In this document: one piece after another, positions 42,533 through 50,662 of the stretch
Position numbering within the stretch: the first letter of the stretch is position 1
Layout: every line of letters begins with the position of its first letter
Source: CALBPI01 sp039033995
GTDB lineage: Bacteria; Pseudomonadota; Gammaproteobacteria; Steroidobacterales; Woeseiaceae
DNA: 64,000 bases
Reading direction: 5' to 3'
Assembly (NCBI GenBank): GCA_039033995.1
Contig: JBCCBP010000010.1
Span: forward strand, 1 to 64,000
Translations under genes and position numbers: made by a program
The notes under the pieces: model-generated
The model's database searches: none
Told to the model about the DNA's origin: nothing
Seen by the model: the letters and a program-made list of their open reading frames with translations, nothing else

Positions 42533-43846
42533 ATGACTGCCTATTACTTCCGTTTGGCATTGAAGAGTATTCGCCGCAATCCGTTGCTGACCGGATTGAT
42601 GGTAGGGGCCATCGCGCTCGGCATCGGGGTTTCGATGACGACGCTGACGCTCTACTACGTGATGTCTTCAAACCCATTGCCATTCAAGGGCGAGCAGGTC
42701 TTCGCCGTACAGTTCGACACGTGGGACGAGGATGATCCGTACGATAATCGTGAAGGCGGATCGCCACCACCGCAGCTGACTTACAGAGATGCAGCGGCGC
42801 TGATGACCTCCGATATCCCGACGCATCAGGCAACGATGCTGCATCGTGGCTTCGTCATGAAGAAAAATATTGAGGCGCAGACCGAACATGCTTCGGCGCG
42901 AGCTACTTATGGCGACTTTTTTCCGATGTTTGATGTGCCTTTTCAATTTGGTAGTGGTTGGGACCGCACGGCGGATGCCGATGCCGCGCGGGTCGTTGTT
43001 TTATCAGCCGAGACGAACAATCGATTGTTCGGCGGCGAAAACTCTGTTGGAGAAACAATCATTCTCGATGGCGAGACCTATGACATCGTCGGCGTGCTCG
43101 ATCACTGGCGTCCGTCACCCCTGTTCTACGATCTGAACGTCGGTGCGTTCGGCGATACCGAGGACGTGTTCATTCCATTCATGGTGCCAATCTCGCTGGA
43201 GTACGGGGCTCATGGTAATACCAATTGCTGGAAACCGGAGGTCATCGATTCGTACCAGGATTTCCTGCAGAGCGAATGTGTCTGGGTGCAGCACTGGGTG
43301 CAGCTGGATAACGCGGAACAGAAAGCGACATTTCAGTCTTTCATGGATGGCTATGCGCTGGAGCAGCGTGAGCTCGGAAGATTTCAGAGACCGTTGGACA
43401 ATCGGCTCAACGATGTCATGGGCTGGATGGAATACCGTGAAGTGGTCAGTGACGACAATCGATTGCTGCTGGTGCTGAGTCTGATGTTCCTGCTAATTTG
43501 TCTGCTCAATACCGTTGGGCTAATGCTCGCCAAGTTTATCAATCGAGCTCCGTTGGTCGGCGTTCGTCGCGCATTGGGTGCGAGCCGCTGGGATGTCATT
43601 CAGCAGCACGGCGTTGAAGTCATGCTGATCGGCGCGATCGGCGGGCTCGCTGGACTAGGACTCGCTTACCTTGGTTTGTTAGCCGTCAGGAGCTGGTATC
43701 GGAACTACGAATACCTGGCCCAACTCGATCCGGTCATGGTGTTGACGGCGATTGCAATCGCGATCGGCTCGGCACTGGTCGCTGGACTCTACCCCACCTG
43801 GCGTATCAGCCGCATACAACCGGCTGTACATTTAAAAGCGCAATAA
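42533..43846 (+). CDS. FtsX/MacB-type ABC permease, subunit 1
   Basis: A 437-residue permease with the MacB membrane topology: one N-terminal span (about 20-43), a large periplasmic domain of the MacB_PCD type (about 45-310) and three C-terminal spans with the FtsX domain (about 315-435; G-V-R-R-A-L-G-A-S-R-W-D-V between spans). The ATPase is a separate protein, so this is an unfused MacB-like subunit. GGATGG-type ribosome site precedes the ATG. It likely pairs with the next permease as a heterodimer. Confidence 0.92.
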   Translation: MTAYYFRLALKSIRRNPLLTGLMVGAIALGIGVSMTTLTLYYVMSSNPLPFKGEQVFAVQFDTWDEDDPYDNREGGSPPPQLTYRDAAALMTSDIPTHQATMLHRGFVMKKNIEAQTEHASARATYGDFFPMFDVPFQFGSGWDRTADADAARVVVLSAETNNRLFGGENSVGETIILDGETYDIVGVLDHWRPSPLFYDLNVGAFGDTEDVFIPFMVPISLEYGAHGNTNCWKPEVIDSYQDFLQSECVWVQHWVQLDNAEQKATFQSFMDGYALEQRELGRFQRPLDNRLNDVMGWMEYREVVSDDNRLLLVLSLMFLLICLLNTVGLMLAKFINRAPLVGVRRALGASRWDVIQQHGVEVMLIGAIGGLAGLGLAYLGLLAVRSWYRNYEYLAQLDPVMVLTAIAIAIGSALVAGLYPTWRISRIQPAVHLKAQ

Positions 43847-43856
43847 GGAGCCTATC

Positions 43857-45056
43857 GTGGAAATTCGACCAATACTCAGTACGCTATTGCGCAACCGCGT
43901 AGGGGCTACGCTAATCGCCTTGCAAATCGCATTGACGATGGCAGTCATCATCAACTCTGTGTTCATCATTCTGGATCGCGCCGAGACGATGCGTAAGCCG
44001 ATTGGCATTGCTCCCGAACATCTCGTCACGGTCAGCGTCGCCGACGTGGCCGACGATGCGGATCTCGCTTCGGTAGTGAGTCAGGACAAGTTACGTCTGG
44101 CGGAGCTTGACGGCGTGATCGGCGCGACAAAAATGAGCACGATGCCGCTCAGCAACAGCGGCAGCAATTCAGGTTATCGCAACGGACCAGACAAGAATGA
44201 TGCGACCTACATATCCATTGCCTATTATCAGGCCGGGTATGATGCGCTGGACGTGCTTGGGCTCAACGTCACACGCGGGCGCTGGTTTACCGATGACGAA
44301 ATCCGCTACGATCCACCGGATGGAGAGTCGCCAAAGGTTGCTGTGATTGCCGATGCGACAGCCATCGCGTTGTTTGGTGATGAGGACCCCATTGGTCGCT
44401 ATTTCTATACCAGCACCGATGACGCTATCGAAGTCATCGGCACGATCGAGATGATGTCGCGTCCGTGGTACAACTGGGGGGATTTCTATGTGACGATGCT
44501 CGTACCGGTGGTGCAACGCAATAACCAGTGGGTTGTTCGGGTTGCCCCTGAGCAGCGAGAGTCATTGTTGGAGCCTATCGCGGAGTCGCTACGCAAGGCG
44601 AGTCTCGACCGTCTGGTTGGAACCCCGCGGACCTACGACGAAATCATCGCTCGAACCTACCAGCGCGATGTCGCGATGAATCGCATGTTGACGGTCGTGA
44701 TGACGCTGGTTGTTGCGATCACGGCGCTCGGTATCGTGGGTCTTGCTAGTTTCAGCGTCATGCAACGACGTCGACAAGTGGGCACGCGGCGCGCGGTCGG
44801 CGCACGCCGATTTCATATTCTGCGATACTTCCTTGTTGAGAATTGGCTGATCACCACGGGCGGTATTGTGCTCGGACTGGCGTTGTCGTTTGGCATTAAT
44901 CACCTGTTGGTCACGGAATACGAAATGCCTAAACTTGACCCGGTGTATCTTCCGTCTGTTGTACTCGGGTTATGGGCGCTGGGCTTGTTGGCAGCGTTGG
45001 GACCGGCTCGCAACGCGATGGGTGTCGATCCGGCGATTGCGACGAGGAATATTTAA
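43857..45056 (+). CDS. FtsX/MacB-type ABC permease, subunit 2
   Basis: A 399-residue paralogue of the preceding permease with the same layout: N-terminal span (about 15-38), periplasmic MacB-type domain, three C-terminal spans, and G-T-R-R-A-V-G-A-R-R-F-H-I-L in the FtsX domain. The start is GTG with AAGGAG upstream. Two different permeases with one ATPase point to an asymmetric transporter, like LolCDE, rather than the MacB homodimer. Confidence 0.92.
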   Translation: MEIRPILSTLLRNRVGATLIALQIALTMAVIINSVFIILDRAETMRKPIGIAPEHLVTVSVADVADDADLASVVSQDKLRLAELDGVIGATKMSTMPLSNSGSNSGYRNGPDKNDATYISIAYYQAGYDALDVLGLNVTRGRWFTDDEIRYDPPDGESPKVAVIADATAIALFGDEDPIGRYFYTSTDDAIEVIGTIEMMSRPWYNWGDFYVTMLVPVVQRNNQWVVRVAPEQRESLLEPIAESLRKASLDRLVGTPRTYDEIIARTYQRDVAMNRMLTVVMTLVVAITALGIVGLASFSVMQRRRQVGTRRAVGARRFHILRYFLVENWLITTGGIVLGLALSFGINHLLVTEYEMPKLDPVYLPSVVLGLWALGLLAALGPARNAMGVDPAIATRNI

Positions 45057-45059
45057 TCG

Positions 45060-46412
45060 ATGAAAAAACCGGTTGCTCTGATCATCGATGATAATGATGG
45101 CGTGCGGGAAGCACTGTCGATGCTGTTATCGCTTCACGATATTGACGCTGTCGATGCATCGGGGCCCGATGAGGGCATCGCGGCGTTGCGTGAAACAGAG
45201 ATCGATATCGTCATACAGGATATGAACTTCGCCGAAGAGAAGACTTCCGGTGCCGAGGGGATTCAACTGTTCAAGGCGATCCGCAAGGATTGGCCGGACG
45301 TGCCGATTATTCTGCTCACGGCTTGGACCAACCTCGAGACGGCGGTCGAACTCGTCAAGGCGGGTGCTGCCGATTATCTCGGTAAGCCCTGGGATGATCA
45401 TCGGCTCATTACAACAACGAACAATTTGCTGGCACTGCAGGCGGAGCGCCGGGCTCGACAGCAAATTCAGGAGGAACGTGCGGCCTCGCGTGCGGCGTTA
45501 GCCGATCGATACGATCTCTGCGGTACTGTCTACCAGAGCGATCCGATGCATGAGGTTGTCAGTCTGGCCTGTCGTGTGGCGCGATCGGATGTGCCTGTCC
45601 TGATCACCGGCCCCAACGGAGCGGGCAAGGAAAAACTGGCCGAGATAGTACAAAGCAACTCAGCGGTAGCGGATGGTCCGTTTGTACGTGTCAACGTGGG
45701 CGGGTTGCCGTCCGAATTACTCGAGGCGGAATTGTTTGGTGCAGAAGCGGGTGCTTACACCGGTCTGAATAAGCGACGCATCGGTCGCTTCGAGATGGCG
45801 AATGGGGGCACTTTGTTTCTCGATGAGATCGGTAACCTATCGGCTGACGGACAGAGTCGCCTGCTACGTGTTTTGCAAAGCGGCGAGTACGAGAGACTCG
45901 GCAGTTCCGTAACACGACAGACGCAGGTGCGGGTAATCAGCGCGACGAACGCCGATCTACCAGGGATGATCGCAGAGGGTCGCTTTCGGGAAGACCTGTA
46001 CTATCGCTTGAACGTCATAGAGTTGCAGTTGCCAGCGCTATCTGATCGGCCCGGTGATGTGCCGTTGTTAGCGGAAGCGCTGGTAGGAGAGGATCACACG
46101 TTCAGCGCGCAGGCCATGCGCATGCTAGAGCAGCAGTCCTGGCCTGGCAATGTGCGTGAGCTGCAGAATCTGGTGACGCGCGCCCGTGTGTTGGCAACCA
46201 ACCGCGTGATCGATGTTGAGGCGCTCGGTTTACGGTCACTGGAGACGAGCGCGTTGCCAGAACCGACCGAAGCCGATATCCGACGCGCGTTGGCGCAGCA
46301 CCACAATATTGTTGCCCGTGCGGCTCGGGAGCTCGGAATTAGTCGTCAGGCTTTCTATCGTCGGATGGTAAAGTACGGACTGCATGACGGACCAGACGGC
46401 AAACCCGAGTAA
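45060..46412 (+). CDS. NtrC-family sigma-54 response regulator
   Basis: A 450-residue activator. Receiver domain at 1-125 with D54 (I-V-I-Q-D-M-N) and K109; AAA domain about 155-385 with Walker A G-P-N-G-A-G-K-E (K190), Walker B G-T-L-F-L-D-E-I-G-N and R-F-R-E-D-L-Y-Y-R-L-N; Fis-type helix-turn-helix at the C-terminus (A-R-E-L-G-I-S-R-Q-A-F-Y-R-R). The sigma-54 contact loop reads G-A-Y-T-G-L (231-236) instead of G-A-F-T-G-A. The aromatic and threonine residues needed for contact are kept. A sigma-54 promoter precedes the operon, so it probably activates its own expression. Three bases separate it from the permease. Confidence 0.93.
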   Translation: MKKPVALIIDDNDGVREALSMLLSLHDIDAVDASGPDEGIAALRETEIDIVIQDMNFAEEKTSGAEGIQLFKAIRKDWPDVPIILLTAWTNLETAVELVKAGAADYLGKPWDDHRLITTTNNLLALQAERRARQQIQEERAASRAALADRYDLCGTVYQSDPMHEVVSLACRVARSDVPVLITGPNGAGKEKLAEIVQSNSAVADGPFVRVNVGGLPSELLEAELFGAEAGAYTGLNKRRIGRFEMANGGTLFLDEIGNLSADGQSRLLRVLQSGEYERLGSSVTRQTQVRVISATNADLPGMIAEGRFREDLYYRLNVIELQLPALSDRPGDVPLLAEALVGEDHTFSAQAMRMLEQQSWPGNVRELQNLVTRARVLATNRVIDVEALGLRSLETSALPEPTEADIRRALAQHHNIVARAARELGISRQAFYRRMVKYGLHDGPDGKPE

Positions 46413-47715
46413 GCGACGGATCTCCCTGCAGGGCAAGTTACTGGCGGGTGGTTTTGTCGCGCTGTTGGTTGGTGTGGCAGTGGCGTTGGCCATCGTCCGC
46501 GCGACCAATGTTTGGTTGTTGGCGGCATCGGTGGCTGTCGCGGCGGCAACGCTGCTGTTCGCTCTGGTCGTGCGCCGTTTGGTCGGTCCGACCAGTGCAC
46601 GTATCGCTGCCCTGATCGACAGTGCGGACAGCTTGCGGGATGCTGACTTCAGTTTCACGATTGCAGACCGTAGCAACGATGAATTGGGCGATCTGGTGCA
46701 CGCCTATAACTTGATGGTCGGCACGCTACGCCAGGAGCGGCAAAATCTGCACCAACGCGAGCTGATGCTCGATACGGTCTTGCAGGCTTCTCCGTTGGCC
46801 CTCGTATTGTGCAGCAACGAGGATCGGGTCATCTATGCCAATGCGACGGCGCGCAACGTGTTTTCTGCCGGCAAGCCGTTCGCGGGTCGTCGTTTCATGG
46901 CGGATGTCGCTAAAGATCAGCCAGACACACTGCAGCAGGCGTTGGCCAACGGCAGCGATGCACTGATTACCATCGATGAGGGACGTGAGACAGAGCGCTA
47001 TCACTTGTCATGTAACGAATTCACGCTGAATGCGCGTGCACATCGTTTGTTCTTGCTGAAGCGTCTGACCAATGAGCTCAATCGTCAGGAGGTTGCCACT
47101 TGGAAAAAAGTGATCCGTCTGATTGGTCACGAGCTCAATAACTCCCTGGCGCCGATCTCGTCCCTGGCGCATTCAGGTCAACTGCTGGTGGAACGCAATG
47201 ACAGCGCTCGGCTCGGTGAGCTACTCAAGACGATCGAGGTTCGAAGTGGTCATCTGAAGTCTTTTATCGAGGGCTATTCCCGGTTCGCCAAGCTGCCGGC
47301 ACCGCAAAAAGCGCGCGTTCCGTGGCGCGGGTTTATCGCGCGAATTCGGCAGCTGCAGACGTTTGAACACACGGACGTACCGGAGGCGTGGCATGGCACA
47401 TTTGATCCCCGGCAACTGGAACAGGTACTGATCAATCTCTGCAAGAACGCGCAGGAATCCGGTTCTGCCCCGGAGCACATTCAAGTGACGCTCGAGCCGC
47501 ACGCCGGTGGTTGGCAACTATGTGTTAAAGATCGCGGGCGCGGCATGAACGAGGAGGCGCTGGTCAGTGCGTTATTGCCTTTCTACAGCACCAAAAAAAC
47601 CGGCTCAGGTCTCGGTCTGTCGCTATGCCGCGAGATCGTCGACGCCCACGAGGGTCGGATCAGTCTTCGCAATCGAAAATCGGGTGGTGTCACCGTCGCG
47701 ATCTGGCTGCCCTGA
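46384..47715 (+). CDS. NtrY/NtrB-type sensor histidine kinase
   Basis: A 443-residue kinase with two close N-terminal spans (about 19-38 and 43-65) and almost no periplasmic loop, then HAMP (about 65-120), a PAS domain (about 125-215), the dimerisation helix with H249 in R-L-I-G-H-E-L-N-N-S-L-A-P, and a HATPase domain (N-L-C-K-N-A, D-R-G-R-G-M, F-Y-S-T-K-K-T-G-S-G-L-G-L). The H-E-L-N-N motif groups it with NtrY-like kinases. The lack of a sensor loop implies it reads a signal within the membrane or cytoplasm, or the state of the transporter. It overlaps the regulator gene by 29 bp. Confidence 0.93.
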   Translation: MTDQTANPSKRRISLQGKLLAGGFVALLVGVAVALAIVRATNVWLLAASVAVAAATLLFALVVRRLVGPTSARIAALIDSADSLRDADFSFTIADRSNDELGDLVHAYNLMVGTLRQERQNLHQRELMLDTVLQASPLALVLCSNEDRVIYANATARNVFSAGKPFAGRRFMADVAKDQPDTLQQALANGSDALITIDEGRETERYHLSCNEFTLNARAHRLFLLKRLTNELNRQEVATWKKVIRLIGHELNNSLAPISSLAHSGQLLVERNDSARLGELLKTIEVRSGHLKSFIEGYSRFAKLPAPQKARVPWRGFIARIRQLQTFEHTDVPEAWHGTFDPRQLEQVLINLCKNAQESGSAPEHIQVTLEPHAGGWQLCVKDRGRGMNEEALVSALLPFYSTKKTGSGLGLSLCREIVDAHEGRISLRNRKSGGVTVAIWLP

Positions 47716-47792
47716 GGCTCGCACCACCACCTGCCACCAATTTGTTCATGTAGCGTCTACATCACGACCACTTATAGGCACACATAGAGCTA

Positions 47793-47828
47793 ACTTGTCT
47801 AAAAAATGACCTCTTGTTAGTCTTAGAC
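47793..47828 (+). promoter_or_regulatory. Candidate promoter or control element of the TonB receptor
   Basis: TTGTCT (47795-47800) and TAGTCT (47818-47823) are spaced by 17 bases, a weak sigma-70 match. A similar motif series (ACTTGT, A6 run, CTTGT, AGAC) recurs before the second receptor at 55903-55931. Confidence 0.3.
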
Positions 47829-47927
47829 GAGTGTGTGATGTTCGACAGCGTCTCGTCGCGTGTCAGCAAGGTTGAGTGTAGGCCTCAGCCGTTCGCCGCG
47901 TTTAGCAATAGTTTAAGGAATCCGGTT

Positions 47928-50492
47928 ATGAATTCATTCGGTCTTGATGTGGGGGTCAGGCGTGCTTGTTGGCGCGCGGGTGGAATGTTGCTGCTCGGCG
48001 CAGCAATCCCAACCGCGGCAGTCGCGCAACAGGCACTTGAAGAAATTGTCGTCACGGCACGTAAGCGCTCTGAGTCTTTGCAGGATGTACCCATCGCTGT
48101 CAGCGCCATCACCAGCGAACAGATCGAGAATGCAGGCATTGAACGGCCGGCTGATTTCATCAATCTCATCCCGAATGTCACGATCGTCGACACAGCCAAC
48201 GTCGGCGATACTCAGGTCAGCATTCGCGGCATCGTGTCAACGCGCGATGCAGAATCGACCTTTGCGTATGTCGTGGACGGCGTGTTGATCACGAACCCCA
48301 ACGGCTTTAACGAAGAGCTGCTCGACATCGAACAGATTGAGGTGCTGAAAGGGCCGCAGGGGGCGCTGTACGGGCGCAACGCTGTAGCCGGTGCGATTCT
48401 GGTCACAACGAAACCGACCAGCGAAACGTTCGAAGGGCAGGTGACCGGCGGATTTGGCAACAATAATAGCCAACGCCTCAACGCGGTCTTCAGTGGTCCG
48501 ATTAGTGACAACGTCAGCGGGCGTATCGCTGCGAGTTACAAGACGACTGATGGTTTCTATGAAAATGTATTTCTTGGCACCGACGATTCTGTCGATTTTC
48601 TCGAGGACACGACAGTCAAGGCACGCCTCGACTGGCAGGTGAATGATGATCTCGCCCTCGATTTCCGGGTAGGGAGGAGCATGGTGGAGGGCGGTGCTAT
48701 CAATTTCAACGCCGTCTTCGCAATCCCCGCTTTTGAGGCCAATTTCAACCAGCCTGCGTTCTTCCGGGACGTCAACGATCAGGAATTTATCTTCTCGTTC
48801 AACACACCCGGTGAGAACGAGCAGGAAACGTTTGAGTTTTCGGTTAAAGCCGATTGGGAGTTGCCACGGCAGACACTCACCGCGACGCTCGCCTACAACG
48901 ATCTGGAAGAATATCTGCTGTCGGACGGCACCAGCGCATCGTTCTATGGCTATGAAGTCACGCCGGCCTGTCAGTCGGGTAGGGCGACATTGAATAACCT
49001 GCCTACCGATTTGGGTGGCGCTGGTCGAGATGACCTGTTCGGTCCGTTCTTCGCACCCTTTGGTGTATTGCCTTCCAGTCCTGCGACGGATTTCACCGGC
49101 GTCTATGGGCCGTATACGCCCACGACCTGTGATGGCTATCAGTATCAGGAACGCAATCAGAGTGACGTCAGTTTTGAAGCACGCCTGACGTCGGATGACA
49201 GTTATGCGGCACGCTGGATTGCTGGGATCTACTTCGCAGAAATTGAACGTGAGGTGGTGGTCGCCTATGGCGCAGACACCGGGCAGGGCTTCCTGCGTCA
49301 GCCGTATATCGGTCCGACAGGTCCGAACCCAACCGATTTATTGTTTGACGATATCTTCGACACGAAAGTGTTTGCTGGCTTCGGGCAGTTGGAATTCGAC
49401 TTGTCTGATACTCTCGAATTGGCGGTCGCCGCGCGCTACGACATCGAAGAACGTTCGGTGAGCAATCGTGTGCCTAACGTGAGTGCATCGGGACTGAATG
49501 TGAATACACTGGACCCAGGCACCGGCGCACCGGGCCCCATCAATCCAGCATTTGCGGCTAACCCAGGTGGCATACCTGCGCGCGATGAGACCTTTAATCA
49601 GTTCCAGCCCAAGGTCAGCTTGAACTGGGCGGTCAGTGATGAGGTAAACCTGTTTGCCACCTATGGCGTCGGTTTTCGCAGCGGTGGCTTTAACTCGATC
49701 GGCAGCCAGGCAACGCTCGATTTCTGGTTGAACGACTTTGGCGACGGCACCAACCCTGGCGCTGCAGTCGATGCGCAATTGCTGGTGCGTGATGAGTACG
49801 ACAAAGAAGTCACCCAGAGTTTTGAACTGGGTGCCAAGAGCTACTTCTTTGATCGCCGCTTGCGTTTGAATGCATCGTTGTTCAGCAACAACGTCGAAGA
49901 TAATCAATTCTTCGAGTTCTTTGCCGGACCATGGGGCTTGTTGCGCGTGGTGACCACCATCGACGAGTTGCAGATCAATGGCTTTGAGATGGACTTTGAT
50001 GCATCGCTGACCGACAACTGGAGCTTGTTTGGTGGTATCGGCTTGCTGGACAGTGAGATCAAGGAAAACGCCAATCGACCGGCGTCGGTGGGCAATGACG
50101 CACCGCAGGCACCCGACTTGACAGCCAACCTCGGTGCCAACTTCAACTACACGCTATCCAACAACATGACCTTGAACGCCCGCCTCGATTACCAATACAC
50201 CGGCGAAATGTGGTTCCACACATTACAAGGCGAGGCCACGCCGACGGTCTGGCAGATTTTCTTCGGGCCAGGCATTACGCAGGACTTTTCGCAGACCAAG
50301 CGTGACGCATTCGGCACGTTGAATCTTCGCGTTGGCTTGAGCGGAGATCGTTGGACCGCGTCTGTCTGGGGTCGCAACCTGACCGACGAGCAATTCCTGC
50401 AGGAGGTTATTCCGGCGCCGGAATTTGGTGGCTCATTTGTACACCCCAGCGCATTGCGCGGCTATGGTGTCGATGTCACCTACCGCTTCTAG
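47928..50492 (+). CDS. TonB-dependent receptor upstream of hydantoinase genes
   Basis: An 854-residue outer-membrane receptor with a long signal peptide (cut near A-V-A-Q-Q, residue 34), TonB box E-I-V-V-T-A, plug (about 50-160, with I-S-I-R-G and I-E-V-L-K-G-P-Q-G-A-L-Y-G-R-N-A) and a large barrel ending G-Y-G-V-D-V-T-Y-R-F. AAGGA precedes the ATG at 47928; earlier in-frame starts from 47814 lack a ribosome site. It resembles the large receptors that take up complex organic compounds. An intrinsic terminator follows at 50504. Probably supplies the substrate handled by the hydantoinase genes next to it. Confidence 0.93.
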   Translation: MNSFGLDVGVRRACWRAGGMLLLGAAIPTAAVAQQALEEIVVTARKRSESLQDVPIAVSAITSEQIENAGIERPADFINLIPNVTIVDTANVGDTQVSIRGIVSTRDAESTFAYVVDGVLITNPNGFNEELLDIEQIEVLKGPQGALYGRNAVAGAILVTTKPTSETFEGQVTGGFGNNNSQRLNAVFSGPISDNVSGRIAASYKTTDGFYENVFLGTDDSVDFLEDTTVKARLDWQVNDDLALDFRVGRSMVEGGAINFNAVFAIPAFEANFNQPAFFRDVNDQEFIFSFNTPGENEQETFEFSVKADWELPRQTLTATLAYNDLEEYLLSDGTSASFYGYEVTPACQSGRATLNNLPTDLGGAGRDDLFGPFFAPFGVLPSSPATDFTGVYGPYTPTTCDGYQYQERNQSDVSFEARLTSDDSYAARWIAGIYFAEIEREVVVAYGADTGQGFLRQPYIGPTGPNPTDLLFDDIFDTKVFAGFGQLEFDLSDTLELAVAARYDIEERSVSNRVPNVSASGLNVNTLDPGTGAPGPINPAFAANPGGIPARDETFNQFQPKVSLNWAVSDEVNLFATYGVGFRSGGFNSIGSQATLDFWLNDFGDGTNPGAAVDAQLLVRDEYDKEVTQSFELGAKSYFFDRRLRLNASLFSNNVEDNQFFEFFAGPWGLLRVVTTIDELQINGFEMDFDASLTDNWSLFGGIGLLDSEIKENANRPASVGNDAPQAPDLTANLGANFNYTLSNNMTLNARLDYQYTGEMWFHTLQGEATPTVWQIFFGPGITQDFSQTKRDAFGTLNLRVGLSGDRWTASVWGRNLTDEQFLQEVIPAPEFGGSFVHPSALRGYGVDVTYRF

Positions 50493-50503
50493 CCATCCCA
50501 TCG

Positions 50504-50539
50504 AAGGCCAGCGTCGTTGGGCGCTGGCCTTTTCTTTTG
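50504..50539 (+). terminator. Intrinsic terminator after TonB receptor
   Basis: A perfect ten-base stem (50504-50513 with 50522-50531) with an eight-base loop is followed by a T-rich tail (TTCTTTT), 12 bp after the receptor stop. Confidence 0.9.
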
Positions 50540-50662
50540 GCCCGGCCGCAATCGAGTTACAGGACGCGGCGGGCACCCAATACAGCGTTGTCGCAAGAGC
50601 GATAATGTTATAACTTTAGTACTTTTAGTCTGGGCCGCAACCGCGGTGTGGGGAATGCATTT

